Of a stretch of DNA of 61,531 nucleotides, positions 18,972 through 29,156 are shown piece after piece; the first letter of the stretch is position 1, and the number at the start of each line of letters is the position of its first letter. The position numbers and the translations under genes are program-made. Where the stretch lies: NCBI GenBank assembly GCA_045565695.1, contig JBJLEZ010000002.1, positions 1 to 61,531 on the forward strand. The letters run 5' to 3'. A model generated the notes under the pieces. The model did no database searches and had not been told where the DNA came from. It was given only the letters and a program-made list of their open reading frames with translations. This DNA comes from GCA-2690565 sp002457235 (GTDB lineage: Bacteria > Verrucomicrobiota > Verrucomicrobiia > Opitutales > Coraliomargaritaceae).

Positions 18972-19445
18972 TTAACCCAATTTTAGAGCTACTCCTCCAG
19001 TTCGGGCCATGTCTATGACTTCATAAGGCTCGATTAATTCGAGTATGGCGTCAATTCTTTTGGGCTTAACCAAAATTTCAATAACTAAGTTCTCTTCAGA
19101 TTCGTTAATTATTTTAAAACTATAATCCTTAATGGCATCAATGAACTTTGCCCTTTCATCACAATGTAGTTTTATTTTAAATAGGCATAGTTCTCTCTCA
19201 ACTGTTTCGCCTTTAGAGTATTCGGTTACGCTAAGTACATTAACTAACTTAGATACCTGTTTTATAGCTTGGTCAAGAGCACTACTATCGCCGATTATTG
19301 TTGTTGTTATTCTAGAGAATGAGACATCCGACATAGGTGCTACGTTTAATGTTTCAATGTTAAAACCACGACCGCTAAACATTCCAGATATACGAGCAAG
19401 AACACCAAACTTATTCTCTACTAAAATGGAAATAATATGACGCAT
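18972..19445 (-). CDS. ilvN: Acetolactate synthase small (regulatory) subunit
   Basis: The 157-residue protein starts RHIISILVENKFGVLARISGMFSGRGFNIETL, the standard ACT-domain opening of IlvH/IlvN (written here as the family pattern with FGVLARISG and RGFNIETL as key blocks). A second ACT-like half follows. It confers valine feedback on the catalytic subunit, which is not in the window. The tRNA-Val gene lies directly upstream on the same strand; no catalytic ilvB gene is adjacent, which is unusual for an ilvBNC operon. Confidence 0.95.
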   Translation of the reverse strand: MRHIISILVENKFGVLARISGMFSGRGFNIETLNVAPMSDVSFSRITTTIIGDSSALDQAIKQVSKLVNVLSVTEYSKGETVERELCLFKIKLHCDERAKFIDAIKDYSFKIINESEENLVIEILVKPKRIDAILELIEPYEVIDMARTGGVALKLG

Positions 19446-19474
19446 GTATAATTTTTAAATAACTGATGATAAAA

Positions 19475-19551
<77 letters not shown>

Positions 19552-19644
19552 TGTAAATTAAAGAACAGTCAAATTGATTGGGTATAAATGATGAATCAAG
19601 ACTATTTTAATTATTTTTCATGAAAACTTTCACTACATTAAATA

Positions 19645-20328
19645 CTAATCACCCTCCTTAAGATTCAAAATTTGTTTATGAAAGGCTGAAGGATCTGCAG
19701 ATTGGTAAAAAGATGTTCCGCACACAAGTGTATTAGCACCGGCATTAACACATATATTTGCGTTTTCTAAATTAACCCCACCATCCACTTCAATTCGAAA
19801 ATCTAATCCATCTTCTACTTGTTTTTCTTTCAAAGCACGTACTTTATCTAAACAGGATGAAATAAGTTTTTGCCCGCCAAATCCAGGATGAACCGTCATG
19901 ACTAAGACTAAATCTACTAATTCTAAATAGGGTAGCACTGCTTCTATAGGTGTTTCTGGATTAATCGCGATTCCCGTGAAAACACCTTTATCTTTAATTG
20001 CTTTGATAGTTTCCTCAATAGGGTAATCAGGTTCCACATGTATAGTAATTAAATCAGCCCCTGCACGGATGAAACTTTCATAATGTTCGTGGGGATTCGA
20101 AAGCATCAAATGCACATCAAAAAATAAATCGGATTTTTTGCGTAAGCTTTGTACAACATCTGGACCAAATGAGATATTCGGAACAAAATGACCATCCATG
20201 ATATCCAAATGCAAATACTTGACTCCTGCAGATTTTGCAAAATTGACCCCTTCAACAATTACACCTTGATCAGCGGCGAGTATAGAAGGCACTAATATTA
20301 TAGAGTCATTAGGTAATGAGTGTGTCAT
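19645..20328 (-). CDS. rpe: Ribulose-phosphate 3-epimerase
   Basis: The 227-residue TIM barrel contains PSILAADQG, the metal and catalytic motif LHLDIMDGHFVPNISFGP, the signature VLVMTVHPGFGGQK, and EVDGGVNLEN with the second catalytic Asp. It interconverts ribulose-5-phosphate and xylulose-5-phosphate in the pentose phosphate pathway. Its start overlaps the 3' end of the PPK2 gene by 20 bp, so the two are almost certainly co-translated. Confidence 0.96.
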   Translation of the reverse strand: MTHSLPNDSIILVPSILAADQGVIVEGVNFAKSAGVKYLHLDIMDGHFVPNISFGPDVVQSLRKKSDLFFDVHLMLSNPHEHYESFIRAGADLITIHVEPDYPIEETIKAIKDKGVFTGIAINPETPIEAVLPYLELVDLVLVMTVHPGFGGQKLISSCLDKVRALKEKQVEDGLDFRIEVDGGVNLENANICVNAGANTLVCGTSFYQSADPSAFHKQILNLKEGD

Positions 20329-21133
20329 CTGAGTTAAATTTGACCTTGGGGTATGTTAAATGAAGGTTATCTAAAGTCGCGCATATAATTTGCGCAATCA
20401 AAAGATTTCTCGACCATTTTTTATTCGAGGGGATTAAGTACCATGGAGCATGGGATAATGAAGTTTTTTCAAAAACCTCTTCATAGGCGGATTCATATAA
20501 TTCCCACTTTTTTCGAGCGACTAGATCAGATGGGTGAAACTTCCAATTTTTATGCGGCAAATCGATTCGCTGCTGTAATCGGGCTTTTTGTTCTATGCGA
20601 TCAATGTGGAGGTAAAATTTTAAAATAATCGTACCTTCATCGACCAATAACTGTTCAAAGTTATTAATATGCTGAAAGCGCTTCTGCCAAAGTGCTTCCT
20701 CGCATAATTCATTCACTCGCACGGCTAGTACGTCTTCATAATGACTTCGATCAAAAACAACAATTTCTCCAGAAGATGGAACTTCTTTATGAACTCGCCA
20801 TAAAAAATCATAAGACAATTCTTTTTTCGTTGGTTTATCGAAACTGGCTACATTAATAAATTGCGGGTTAAAGCCACGAAACACATTTCTTATCGTGCTA
20901 TTTTTGCCACTTGTATCCATGCCTTGGAGTACAATCAGTAATTTTCGCCTACGATCGATAAAAAACTTTTCTTGTAATTGGATAAGCTTTTTTTGTAAGT
21001 AGGTTAATTCTTCATTACATTCTAGCTTATTGAGACTAGGCTCCCAAGGGTTCGCACTAATTTCACTGAGTTTTACTTTAGAAGCCTCCTTTACCAAATA
21101 CGGATCAAATTTTTTAATATCAATGATACTCAT
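20309..21133 (-). CDS. Polyphosphate kinase 2 family protein
   Basis: The 274-residue protein has the PPK2 Walker A-like motif LQGMDTSGKNSTIRNVF, the lid SYDFLWRVHKEVP, and the Walker B-type FDRSHYEDVLAVRV, followed by the RIEQKARLQQR helix. PPK2 enzymes transfer phosphate between polyphosphate and nucleotides (class I/III phosphorylate NDP or NMP). Substrate class cannot be settled by eye. Linking polyphosphate to the pentose phosphate gene rpe is only positional. It is divergent from the phosphopantetheinyl transferase gene, 20 bp away. Confidence 0.93.
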   Translation of the reverse strand: MSIIDIKKFDPYLVKEASKVKLSEISANPWEPSLNKLECNEELTYLQKKLIQLQEKFFIDRRRKLLIVLQGMDTSGKNSTIRNVFRGFNPQFINVASFDKPTKKELSYDFLWRVHKEVPSSGEIVVFDRSHYEDVLAVRVNELCEEALWQKRFQHINNFEQLLVDEGTIILKFYLHIDRIEQKARLQQRIDLPHKNWKFHPSDLVARKKWELYESAYEEVFEKTSLSHAPWYLIPSNKKWSRNLLIAQIICATLDNLHLTYPKVKFNSDDTLIT

Positions 21134-21153
21134 CGCAATTATTAAGATTATTT

Positions 21154-21810
21154 ATGAATAAAATTTGCAAGCAATTATATACTAACTTTCCCTCAAAAAT
21201 AAGCTTAGTATGCCATTCGGTAAATGAAGAAATGCTACAAATTCCTAACTTTAAAGAAAAGTCACCTCGTGAACAAGAGCACAGCCTGGGTCGCTATTGC
21301 GCTCAGCAAGCACTGGAAGCTATAAATTTTCATTGTAATGTAATTCAATCTAGCTCTCATGGATTCCCTATTTGGCCTGATGGCATTGTCGGAAGCATCA
21401 GCCATTCAAAAGGGTTATGCCTTTCTGCCGTTGCAAAATCTACTGATTTTCAAGCGATTGGGATAGATGTTGAACAATTTAATCGAATGAAAGAACGCTC
21501 AATAGAACGAATTGTTCACCCCAAAGAAAAAGGACAAATTGGTAATGATCTTACAAAAGCGACTCTTTTATTCAGTATTAAAGAAGCATTCTACAAGGCA
21601 CAGTATCCTATATTTAAAACTTCTTTAAATTTTAAAGACTTAGCATTTGAGTATGATTTTACTGCTCAAAAAGCTCAATTAATTTGGTTATCGGATAAAT
21701 CACCCATTGCTAAATTAGACTATTCAAGCTGGGCTATCTCATTTGAAACAATTAAAAACAACTGTTTTACTCTTTGTTCAAAAAACAATAAAAGTGACAA
21801 TTCAAATTAG
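21154..21810 (+). CDS. 4'-phosphopantetheinyl transferase superfamily protein (EntD/Sfp type)
   Basis: The 218-residue protein has the hallmark pair AIGIDVEQF (Mg2+ and CoA site) and FSIKEAFYKAQYP (WxxKEA motif variant). Upstream are GRYCAQQAL and GIVGSISHSKGLC, matching EntD-like enzymes. It attaches phosphopantetheine from CoA to carrier-protein domains. No polyketide, NRPS or siderophore gene lies in the window, so the partner is either the fatty-acid ACP or a distant cluster. lepA follows after 54 bp on the same strand. Confidence 0.9.
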   Translation: MNKICKQLYTNFPSKISLVCHSVNEEMLQIPNFKEKSPREQEHSLGRYCAQQALEAINFHCNVIQSSSHGFPIWPDGIVGSISHSKGLCLSAVAKSTDFQAIGIDVEQFNRMKERSIERIVHPKEKGQIGNDLTKATLLFSIKEAFYKAQYPIFKTSLNFKDLAFEYDFTAQKAQLIWLSDKSPIAKLDYSSWAISFETIKNNCFTLCSKNNKSDNSN

Positions 21811-21864
21811 AGAGTTGTCTTTTATTCATTTATAGAATCTTAAGTAGTAGTTTAGATTTCTAAT

Positions 21865-23664
21865 ATGTCTCAGACTGAAAACATACGCAATTTTTGCATC
21901 ATAGCCCATGTCGACCATGGAAAAACGACTTTATCTGATCGTATATTAGAGCTCACTCGTACGGTTGAGATGCGAAATATGCAGGACCAGCTTCTTGACT
22001 CAATGGATTTAGAGAGAGAGCGGGGGATTACAATAAAAAGTCATCCAGTCTCTATGGTATTTAAACACAATAATACCGACTACGCCTTTAATCTTATTGA
22101 TACACCAGGGCACGTTGATTTTTCTTACGAAGTCTCCAGAAGTTTAGCCGCTTGCGAAGGGGCGCTTCTGCTAATCGACGCTGCTCAAGGAATTGAAGCC
22201 CAAACGGTAGCCAATGCCCATTTAGCCAGCCAGCATGGTTTAGAAATCATTCCAGTTATTAATAAAATTGATTTGCCCAGTGCTGACATTCCAGCCATTA
22301 AAGCACAATTAGAAGATGTTTTAGCGATACCTGCCGAAGATGCAGTGCTCACTAGTGCAAAAACAGGTGTTGGGATTCCCGAACTCATGGAAAAAATTGC
22401 TCTTAAAATCCCTAACCCTCTATCGGCAGATGAAGAGCCTTTGCGCATGCTTATCTTTGATTGTATCTATGATACTTACAAGGGAGTGATTTGTTATGTG
22501 CGAATTTTTTCTGGATCGATAAAAGCCAATGAAACCATCATTACCATGAGTGATGGCAACAAAGCTTTAACCAAAGAAGTTGGTAAATTCTCGCCTAAGA
22601 TGCATTCACAGAGTGAATTAAACACAGGTGATGTCGGGTATATTGTAACAAATATACGGGACGTATCAGAGATTAAACTCGGCGACACAATAACTTCACA
22701 AAATAATCCAGCGACTGAAATGCTTCCAGGGTTTAAGGAAATTAGCCCAATGGTGTTTAGCGGGATTTACCCAATCGATACGAGCGATTATAATAAACTC
22801 AAAGCAAGTATGGGCAAACTTCGACTCAACGATGCTGCTTTTGTTTACCAATCAGAAAATTCAGTGGCCCTTGGCTTTGGCTTTCGTTGCGGTTTTCTAG
22901 GCTTACTCCACATGGAGATCATCCAAGAACGTATCCGCCGAGAATATAACTTAGATGTCATATCCACTTATCCTAGCGTTGTTTATCATGTCATTAAAGT
23001 TGATGGTGAAATGCTTGAAGTTCACAACCCGGTACACCTACCAGAACCTTCTGAAATTGAAACCATTAAGGAACCTATGATTCGTGCCTCTATCCATATT
23101 CCAAGTGAATCGATCGGTGATACTTTAGCGCTTGTATCAGAAAAAAGAGGAATTTGTGAACATACTGAAACTATTGATGCACAGAGGGTAATGCTTGTTT
23201 GCATCCTTCCACTAAATGAAATTCTCATTGATTTTAATGATCGTCTAAAAAGCATAACTCATGGCTATGGCTCAATGGATTATGAAATGGCTGACTATCA
23301 AGAAGCAAAATTATGTCGCCTTGATATTCGGGTAAACAATGATCCAGTTGATGCATTCTCTTCAATTGTTCACGTAGATAAAGCAGAGGGAAGGGGACGG
23401 GTACTTTGCAAACGACTTAAAGATATTTTACCACGACAGTTATTCAAAATTGCGATCCAGGCGAGTGTTGGAGCACAAATTATCGCACGTGAAACAATAA
23501 GTGCCTTTCGTAAAGACGTTACCGCAAAGTGTTATGGTGGCGATATATCTAGAAAACGAAAATTATTAGAAAAACAAAAAGAGGGCAAGAAACGGATGAA
23601 AAACATTGGCAATGTCTCTATCCCGCAAGATGCCTTCATTAAGATTTTAAAAACCACCGATTAA
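21865..23664 (+). CDS. lepA: Elongation factor 4 (LepA) GTPase
   Basis: This is a full-length 599-residue translational GTPase: G1 AHVDHGKTTL, G2 region RERGITIKS, G3 DTPGHVDFSYEV, G4 NKIDLPSAD. Also present are the LepA-specific C-terminal block TAKCYGGDISRKRKLLEKQK and KEGKKRMKNIGNV. EF4 acts on stalled or mispositioned ribosomes. The signal peptidase gene follows after 55 bp on the same strand, a lepA-lepB order also found in E. coli. Confidence 0.98.
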   Translation: MSQTENIRNFCIIAHVDHGKTTLSDRILELTRTVEMRNMQDQLLDSMDLERERGITIKSHPVSMVFKHNNTDYAFNLIDTPGHVDFSYEVSRSLAACEGALLLIDAAQGIEAQTVANAHLASQHGLEIIPVINKIDLPSADIPAIKAQLEDVLAIPAEDAVLTSAKTGVGIPELMEKIALKIPNPLSADEEPLRMLIFDCIYDTYKGVICYVRIFSGSIKANETIITMSDGNKALTKEVGKFSPKMHSQSELNTGDVGYIVTNIRDVSEIKLGDTITSQNNPATEMLPGFKEISPMVFSGIYPIDTSDYNKLKASMGKLRLNDAAFVYQSENSVALGFGFRCGFLGLLHMEIIQERIRREYNLDVISTYPSVVYHVIKVDGEMLEVHNPVHLPEPSEIETIKEPMIRASIHIPSESIGDTLALVSEKRGICEHTETIDAQRVMLVCILPLNEILIDFNDRLKSITHGYGSMDYEMADYQEAKLCRLDIRVNNDPVDAFSSIVHVDKAEGRGRVLCKRLKDILPRQLFKIAIQASVGAQIIARETISAFRKDVTAKCYGGDISRKRKLLEKQKEGKKRMKNIGNVSIPQDAFIKILKTTD

Positions 23665-23719
23665 AGTTTACTCGCATATCATTAAAATTTATTAATACTT
23701 TTAAAGTAATCGATCTAAA

Positions 23720-25009
23720 GTGAAAATTCAAAAAAAAGAGCTCAGCACACTTTTAATTAGCGCCAATCGTATATACCGCTACAGAAAAGATGTTTTATCT
23801 GAGAAAGAGTTAAATAAGCTTAAAGAAACTCGGAACCGCCTAATGGAGTTAGTTCAAGGTTTTAAAAATAAAATAGACGATTCAAAAATCCTCAAAGAAG
23901 TTGAATGTTTAAATGACTTTCTCCTTAAAATTGGAGGTAAAATTTATCCAAAAACTTTTTGGATAGATAATATAGAAGTTGGACTAGTCGCACTTGTAAT
24001 TATCATCGGTATTCGAACATTTTTCTTTCAACCGTTTATTATTCCAACCAATTCGATGTATCCAACATACAGCGGGATGAATGAAGTTGTCTATGATCTA
24101 AATGTTGAACCGCCTAACGTTTCGGAAAAAGTATTGAAAAAGCTAATGTTGGGATTCAAAAATTATCACATAGAAGCCACTTCAGATGGAAGAGTTTCAA
24201 TACCCTTGTTTTCTCTTACACAATTTTCCAAAGATACCAATTTAAGGCAGCAAGGAAACGTCAGCTTTCAATATGTTAAAGGGAAAAAATGGTTCGGCTT
24301 ACTGCCTGCGACCTATCGTGAATATCAGATATTTGTCGGCAACAATCCGGCCAAAATTCGAGTGCCTATTCATTACTCATTAGATACTGTTATCTTAAAA
24401 ACTTATTTCCCTGAATACACGTCCTTTCAGCAGTTAATCAAAGAATACCATAGTAAAGGGCGTATAAACGTCTTCAAAGATACTAGACACAAAATAAAAA
24501 CGAGTATCATCGCTAAAAAAGGCGATTCACTAATCTCCTTTGATACGACGCTTGGAGATGCATTATTCGTTGACCGAATATCTTACCATTTCAAGGAACC
24601 TAAGGTAGGCGATCCTTTTGTGTTCAAAACAAGCAAAATGGAAATCGATAAGCGTTTAAAACAAAGTTTAGGCGACAAATACTTTATTAAAAGAATTGGA
24701 GGTGTTGGTGGAGAAAACATTTCCATTATCGATGGAACGTTATATTTAGATGACCAACCAAGGGATGAAGTTTCTGCATTCATTGCCAATGCAAATAAAG
24801 AGGGAGACTATAAAGGTTATAAAGCAGATGGTTATCTTGCTACAGGTAAAAGCTACAACATTTCTAAAGATCATTTTTTTGCTTTAGGCGATAATTCATA
24901 CAATAGTCATGACAGTCGTTATTTTGGTCCTGCTAACAAAGAAGCTATTATCGGAAAAGCATTCTTTATTTACTATCCCTTTACTAAACGTTGGGGTGTC
25001 GCTGAATAG
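23720..25009 (+). CDS. lepB: Signal peptidase I with large insertion between catalytic residues
   Basis: The 429-residue protein starts at a GTG. Residues 1-85 are a charged, helical cytoplasmic segment; one TM segment spans residues 88-110. The catalytic serine is in IPTNSMYPTYSG (about residue 112) and the catalytic lysine in FIKRIGGVGGENI (about residue 324). Box E is ALGDNSYNSHDSRYFGP near the C-terminus. It removes signal peptides at the periplasmic face. Serine and lysine are about 210 residues apart against about 55 in E. coli LepB, so an extra beta-rich domain is inserted. It follows lepA. Confidence 0.93.
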   Translation: MKIQKKELSTLLISANRIYRYRKDVLSEKELNKLKETRNRLMELVQGFKNKIDDSKILKEVECLNDFLLKIGGKIYPKTFWIDNIEVGLVALVIIIGIRTFFFQPFIIPTNSMYPTYSGMNEVVYDLNVEPPNVSEKVLKKLMLGFKNYHIEATSDGRVSIPLFSLTQFSKDTNLRQQGNVSFQYVKGKKWFGLLPATYREYQIFVGNNPAKIRVPIHYSLDTVILKTYFPEYTSFQQLIKEYHSKGRINVFKDTRHKIKTSIIAKKGDSLISFDTTLGDALFVDRISYHFKEPKVGDPFVFKTSKMEIDKRLKQSLGDKYFIKRIGGVGGENISIIDGTLYLDDQPRDEVSAFIANANKEGDYKGYKADGYLATGKSYNISKDHFFALGDNSYNSHDSRYFGPANKEAIIGKAFFIYYPFTKRWGVAE

Positions 25010-25152
25010 ACATAAGTTGCTGTAAATCATCACCGTAAAATTAAATAGCTCTAAATCCTTATTTCGCACAATATATATTATGTCTAATACAAAATATGGA
25101 AAGTTGGAGTACTCTATAAAGGAATGAACCTTATAACTAAAAGCCCTATTCT

Positions 25153-26772
25153 CTATTTAAGATCTCCGAATCCGCCGGGAAGCGATTCCAGATAAGCAAT
25201 AAGTTTGTTTTGTAGGATGCTTAATGTCTCAGCATACTCAGGATCATTAGCTAAATTCTCCTGTTCGAGTGGATCTTCTGTTAAATCGTATAATTGATGA
25301 GCATCATAATAACCTGGATATTGGCTTAATGATTTGTGCTCAGCATCACCACCACCAGGTATAGTTCTAATATGACTAAAGTTAGCTAAAGGATCTGTAT
25401 TGTAAACTGGTTTGCCTCTACGGATTTGACTTTCATTAAAGTCATCAAGTTCTTTTTGCCTTTCTTCAAGAGTCATATTTATAACTGTATCAGGAAAGTT
25501 TAGAGCAATGTATTTCCATTGTCCCATGCGAACCCCTCTTACAAATCCTAATTCAAAGTACAGGGAATCCCTTTCAATTTCTTTTTCTCCATTCAAACTA
25601 TTGTAGAAACTTTCTCCGTCATATAGATCAGCATCATAATCAACTCCTGCGAAATCTAAAATAGTGGGCGCGAAATCGACATTTGAAATTAGCTTCTTAA
25701 CCTCATATCCCGCAGGAAAACCTTCTTTTTTCCAAACAAAGGCCTCAGAATGAACTCCACCCTCGTATATAGTTCCCTTGGACCTTTGGCCATGATCATT
25801 GAAGTACACAATTATCGTATTATCGAGCACTCCGTTTTTATCTAATTCATTTACTAAAGCGCCTAAGCCATCATCAATCCATAATAAGTTTTCTTTTTGC
25901 CATCCCCTGATACCTGATTTGGCAATTCTCAACCCTAGACTTTCTCTGGAAGGTTGAACATTTAAAGGTTCCTCTAATAAGCCTTCAGATGTAATTCTTG
26001 GATCTGCTTTCCATGACCGTTTATCATCTGTAGGTCCATGTGGTAAAGTAGTCGCACACCATAAGAAAAATGGCTTATCACCTTGAGCTGCAGTTTTTAT
26101 GAATTCGATCCCTGCACTAGTAATCCAGTCCTGATTATGTGCAAGCAATGCTTTAACTCCATTATGACTAGGATTATTATGGTATAAACTTTTCGCAAAA
26201 TCAAAGCCTGCTGCGTTACAAGCTGACTCAAGAAGCTTTGCATTTCTCTTTAATAGTTTTACTACCTGTTCGTCAGAGGGATCGTCATTCCATTTGGGCT
26301 TAATGATTCCCTTGCAATCTATCACATGATTTTTGCCAACAATTCCCGTGTAGTACCCATTCCTTTTAAGCATCCAAGGAATAGTAAATTTGTCCTCTGA
26401 TGTTATATAAGTATTCCATTGTACATAAGTTTGATTATCATAATTCTCAGTCGTCGAGAGAAATGGCTTGTAGATTGAAGTACTAGGATATCTTCCGGTT
26501 AGGCATGCAAACCGACTAGGCGTACAGACAGGAGATGTCACATACATATTATTAAGCACTGCCGCATCTTTTATCAAAGAATCCGTTGCCGGTGTCAGAT
26601 TCTTGCCCTTTCCTTCTGGCAAGAAGTTCATCATGTCTTTTAGCTGATCGTCAGTTATAAAGAAGATGAAATTGGGTCTTTTCTCATCCTCATCTTTGTG
26701 TCCCAAAGAATTGACTGCGAACAGTAGATTATTCGCGAATAGAAATATTAATATTAAATTTAAATAATACAT
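25153..26772 (-). CDS. Secreted sulfatase (arylsulfatase family)
   Basis: A 539-residue type I sulfatase with an N-terminal signal peptide (hydrophobic residues 3-20). The formylglycine signature is C-T-P-S-R at residues 83-87, followed by LTGRYPS. Metal residues are in FFITDDQ and YFNDHGQRSKGTIYEGG, and LPHGP is also seen. It hydrolyses sulfate esters, probably on a sulfated polysaccharide outside the cytoplasm. It needs a formylglycine-generating enzyme, none of which is in the window. It ends the minus-strand pair with the adjacent glycoside hydrolase, 23 bp downstream of it. Confidence 0.93.
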   Translation of the reverse strand: MYYLNLILIFLFANNLLFAVNSLGHKDEDEKRPNFIFFITDDQLKDMMNFLPEGKGKNLTPATDSLIKDAAVLNNMYVTSPVCTPSRFACLTGRYPSTSIYKPFLSTTENYDNQTYVQWNTYITSEDKFTIPWMLKRNGYYTGIVGKNHVIDCKGIIKPKWNDDPSDEQVVKLLKRNAKLLESACNAAGFDFAKSLYHNNPSHNGVKALLAHNQDWITSAGIEFIKTAAQGDKPFFLWCATTLPHGPTDDKRSWKADPRITSEGLLEEPLNVQPSRESLGLRIAKSGIRGWQKENLLWIDDGLGALVNELDKNGVLDNTIIVYFNDHGQRSKGTIYEGGVHSEAFVWKKEGFPAGYEVKKLISNVDFAPTILDFAGVDYDADLYDGESFYNSLNGEKEIERDSLYFELGFVRGVRMGQWKYIALNFPDTVINMTLEERQKELDDFNESQIRRGKPVYNTDPLANFSHIRTIPGGGDAEHKSLSQYPGYYDAHQLYDLTEDPLEQENLANDPEYAETLSILQNKLIAYLESLPGGFGDLK

Positions 26773-26795
26773 TTTATTGAGTATATTGATTTGGT

Positions 26796-29105
26796 TTAGT
26801 CCTCATCTAATTTATAAATGAAGCCTAAATTATTTAAATAAATTTCACCTAAGAATTTAGAACGAGCGTTTAATCTCATTCTTAGACCGTAAACATCACT
26901 GAGTTTTTCATCGATTTGCAAGGAAGAAGAAATAAATTTAAAATTTTTCCACCCCCCCCTTATGTCATTCAATAAAATTGATCCCATAGGCATCCAATGA
27001 TCGCTGTCACTTTGAAATACTATTTGAATGCTGGCATTTTTATCGCTGCAAATAAAATCACTGCTTGCAGAAATTTCTCCGAAAACCCCATTAATTTTAC
27101 CTTTGTAACTTACCCTTTCATCAAGGGGTTCAAAATGAAAAAGTATATCCTCATTTTTCCCAGAGAGCTTATTATTGATTTTGCTCGCTGCCACTGATTG
27201 ATTTGGTTTGAGCCTAGTGAACTTGCCCAGCTCAAAAGTACTTTCAGCACTCCAACTGTCTATAGGGTCATCGAATGTCCATTCAACAACAGGCAATAAC
27301 GTTTGGTCAAACAATTCGACCATATGCTCATCTTTGGAATATGTGTTATAGCACCTAACAGAAACGATATCATCATCGTTCGCAGAAAATTCAAACGGAG
27401 ATATCCCATTGTTAAATTTTAAAATTTTTCTTTTAATTCTATCTGTATATTCAATTTCTAAGACTCCTTCAACTTCTCCTAAATATGCATGCTTTCTTCC
27501 TTCAATATCAGTTGAAACTGTAACCCACCCATCAATTAACCTTTTTTTAGGGAGTTTATTAGGTAAAATAATTTCAAAATCAATATTCTCATTAAGAACA
27601 TCAGTGGAAGCATGAGGTATACTGACTGGATCATCTCCTAAATGAATAACAACTAAAGAAAATGGATCTAATACAATTTTCTTACTACTTTTTAAATTTA
27701 GCTTCCTTGGTGGATTACTCCAGTGTACTTCCTTCGAGTAAGGATCCCAAAAATATTCAGAAGCATTGAATGAATAAAGACTTTGATATTTATAAGCTCT
27801 AAGACTTTTGGGTAACTTCAAGGATACTTCTATTGAATCTTTTTCATTAGAATTCACTAGCATAATCTGATGTGCATCCTTTCCTCTTGTACTGTAGCAA
27901 AATAATTCACTATTTCTTTTTTTAGGGGTGATGCTCGACTGAATAAGCTCATTACCCATGAGATTTGACCAAACCCACATTGCCCAATAGATGCTTTTTG
28001 GATTGTAGGCACCCCCTTTGTTCACATTGAACATGCTATGCCCTCCACTATCCTTTTCTGTTGAAAGGTCCCACTGGTTCGCAAAATCTACCCCTTCTTC
28101 GTATAATGTACCAAGCCAACAGGCTGACCAGAGTGCATTAATAAGGCCAGCAGTATCAACATCTTCAGCCACTTTCATATTCCACTCAGATATACCAATT
28201 TGAATATCTTTAGAGCGCGTCCGATGATACTGATCAAACCAATCTCTTATCTTATTAATAGGTTCTCTGACGGCATTGATAGAGCCAAACTTTTCTTTAT
28301 TAGATTTTGTACTGACTGGCACTGGATAAGCATGAAAACTTACAAAATCTAGATCTGCTCCACATTTCTTGATAAGCGTCTCGACAAAATCTAAATGCAA
28401 ATCAGAGGATGCAGGACCACCTATTAGCAAATCTTTATCACAGGCTTTTAAGCTTTTATAGTACTTATTAAATATCTCAGCGTATAAATCTCCATTCATG
28501 TTCCGACCATTTTTAAGCTTATGGCCAAGCTCCCATTCACCGTTTAATTCATTTCCAATTTCAGCTCTTGATATACTAAATTTATTTTTTTTCGCCCATT
28601 TGAGCCATTCTTCCGCCATTTTTGGAGACCCGCTTCCAACATTAAAACAAACAAAAGAATTCGCATCAAATGTATCAATCCATTCATGCTGACTTAAAAC
28701 GTCAATCTTTCCATGGAAATCAGCTAAATGCCTATCCTCTCCCTCTACCCTAAAACCTGGCTTATAATCATTGTAATCAATATTCCATATTCCTTCTCCA
28801 TTCTTTTTGCTAAGGTCAAACCCATTAAGCGTTCGGACACCATTCCCATTCCAGTAATACTCATTTGACCATGATCCGCCTGGAATTCGAATATCGCTTA
28901 TCCTCAAGGCTCTTAGATACTCTTTGATTTCTTCATTATTTAGGAAATCTTCTGCTGTCCACAATGCAAGGTTCGTCCCCAACACATCCGACTTATTGGA
29001 TAAATTTTGTTTTAGGTCATCTACTATTTTGACCGTGTAGTCTGAACAAAATAATTGTGCCGAAAAAAGTATAGGAAAAACTAAAGCTAGAAAATAAACT
29101 TTCAT
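26796..29105 (-). CDS. Secreted clan GH-A glycoside hydrolase, GH51/GH39-like, with C-terminal beta-sandwich
   Basis: The 769-residue protein begins with a signal peptide (MKVYFLALVFPILFSAQLFC; the final Cys makes a lipoprotein possible). The catalytic (beta/alpha)8 region spans about residues 40-480: RIPGGSWSNEY, acid/base candidate in AEIGNELNGEWE, FVSFHAYP, and nucleophile candidate in IGISEWNMK. The layout resembles alpha-L-arabinofuranosidases of GH51, but the family is not certain. Residues 500-769 hold two beta-rich domains, the last (VVEWTFDDPIDSW onward) resembling a carbohydrate-binding module. It is paired with the sulfatase and divergent from the symporter gene. Confidence 0.8.
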   Translation of the reverse strand: MKVYFLALVFPILFSAQLFCSDYTVKIVDDLKQNLSNKSDVLGTNLALWTAEDFLNNEEIKEYLRALRISDIRIPGGSWSNEYYWNGNGVRTLNGFDLSKKNGEGIWNIDYNDYKPGFRVEGEDRHLADFHGKIDVLSQHEWIDTFDANSFVCFNVGSGSPKMAEEWLKWAKKNKFSISRAEIGNELNGEWELGHKLKNGRNMNGDLYAEIFNKYYKSLKACDKDLLIGGPASSDLHLDFVETLIKKCGADLDFVSFHAYPVPVSTKSNKEKFGSINAVREPINKIRDWFDQYHRTRSKDIQIGISEWNMKVAEDVDTAGLINALWSACWLGTLYEEGVDFANQWDLSTEKDSGGHSMFNVNKGGAYNPKSIYWAMWVWSNLMGNELIQSSITPKKRNSELFCYSTRGKDAHQIMLVNSNEKDSIEVSLKLPKSLRAYKYQSLYSFNASEYFWDPYSKEVHWSNPPRKLNLKSSKKIVLDPFSLVVIHLGDDPVSIPHASTDVLNENIDFEIILPNKLPKKRLIDGWVTVSTDIEGRKHAYLGEVEGVLEIEYTDRIKRKILKFNNGISPFEFSANDDDIVSVRCYNTYSKDEHMVELFDQTLLPVVEWTFDDPIDSWSAESTFELGKFTRLKPNQSVAASKINNKLSGKNEDILFHFEPLDERVSYKGKINGVFGEISASSDFICSDKNASIQIVFQSDSDHWMPMGSILLNDIRGGWKNFKFISSSLQIDEKLSDVYGLRMRLNARSKFLGEIYLNNLGFIYKLDED

Positions 29106-29156
29106 TTAATCAAATATATGATTTAGAGTATTCATAAATCAAACTCTACATCTACT

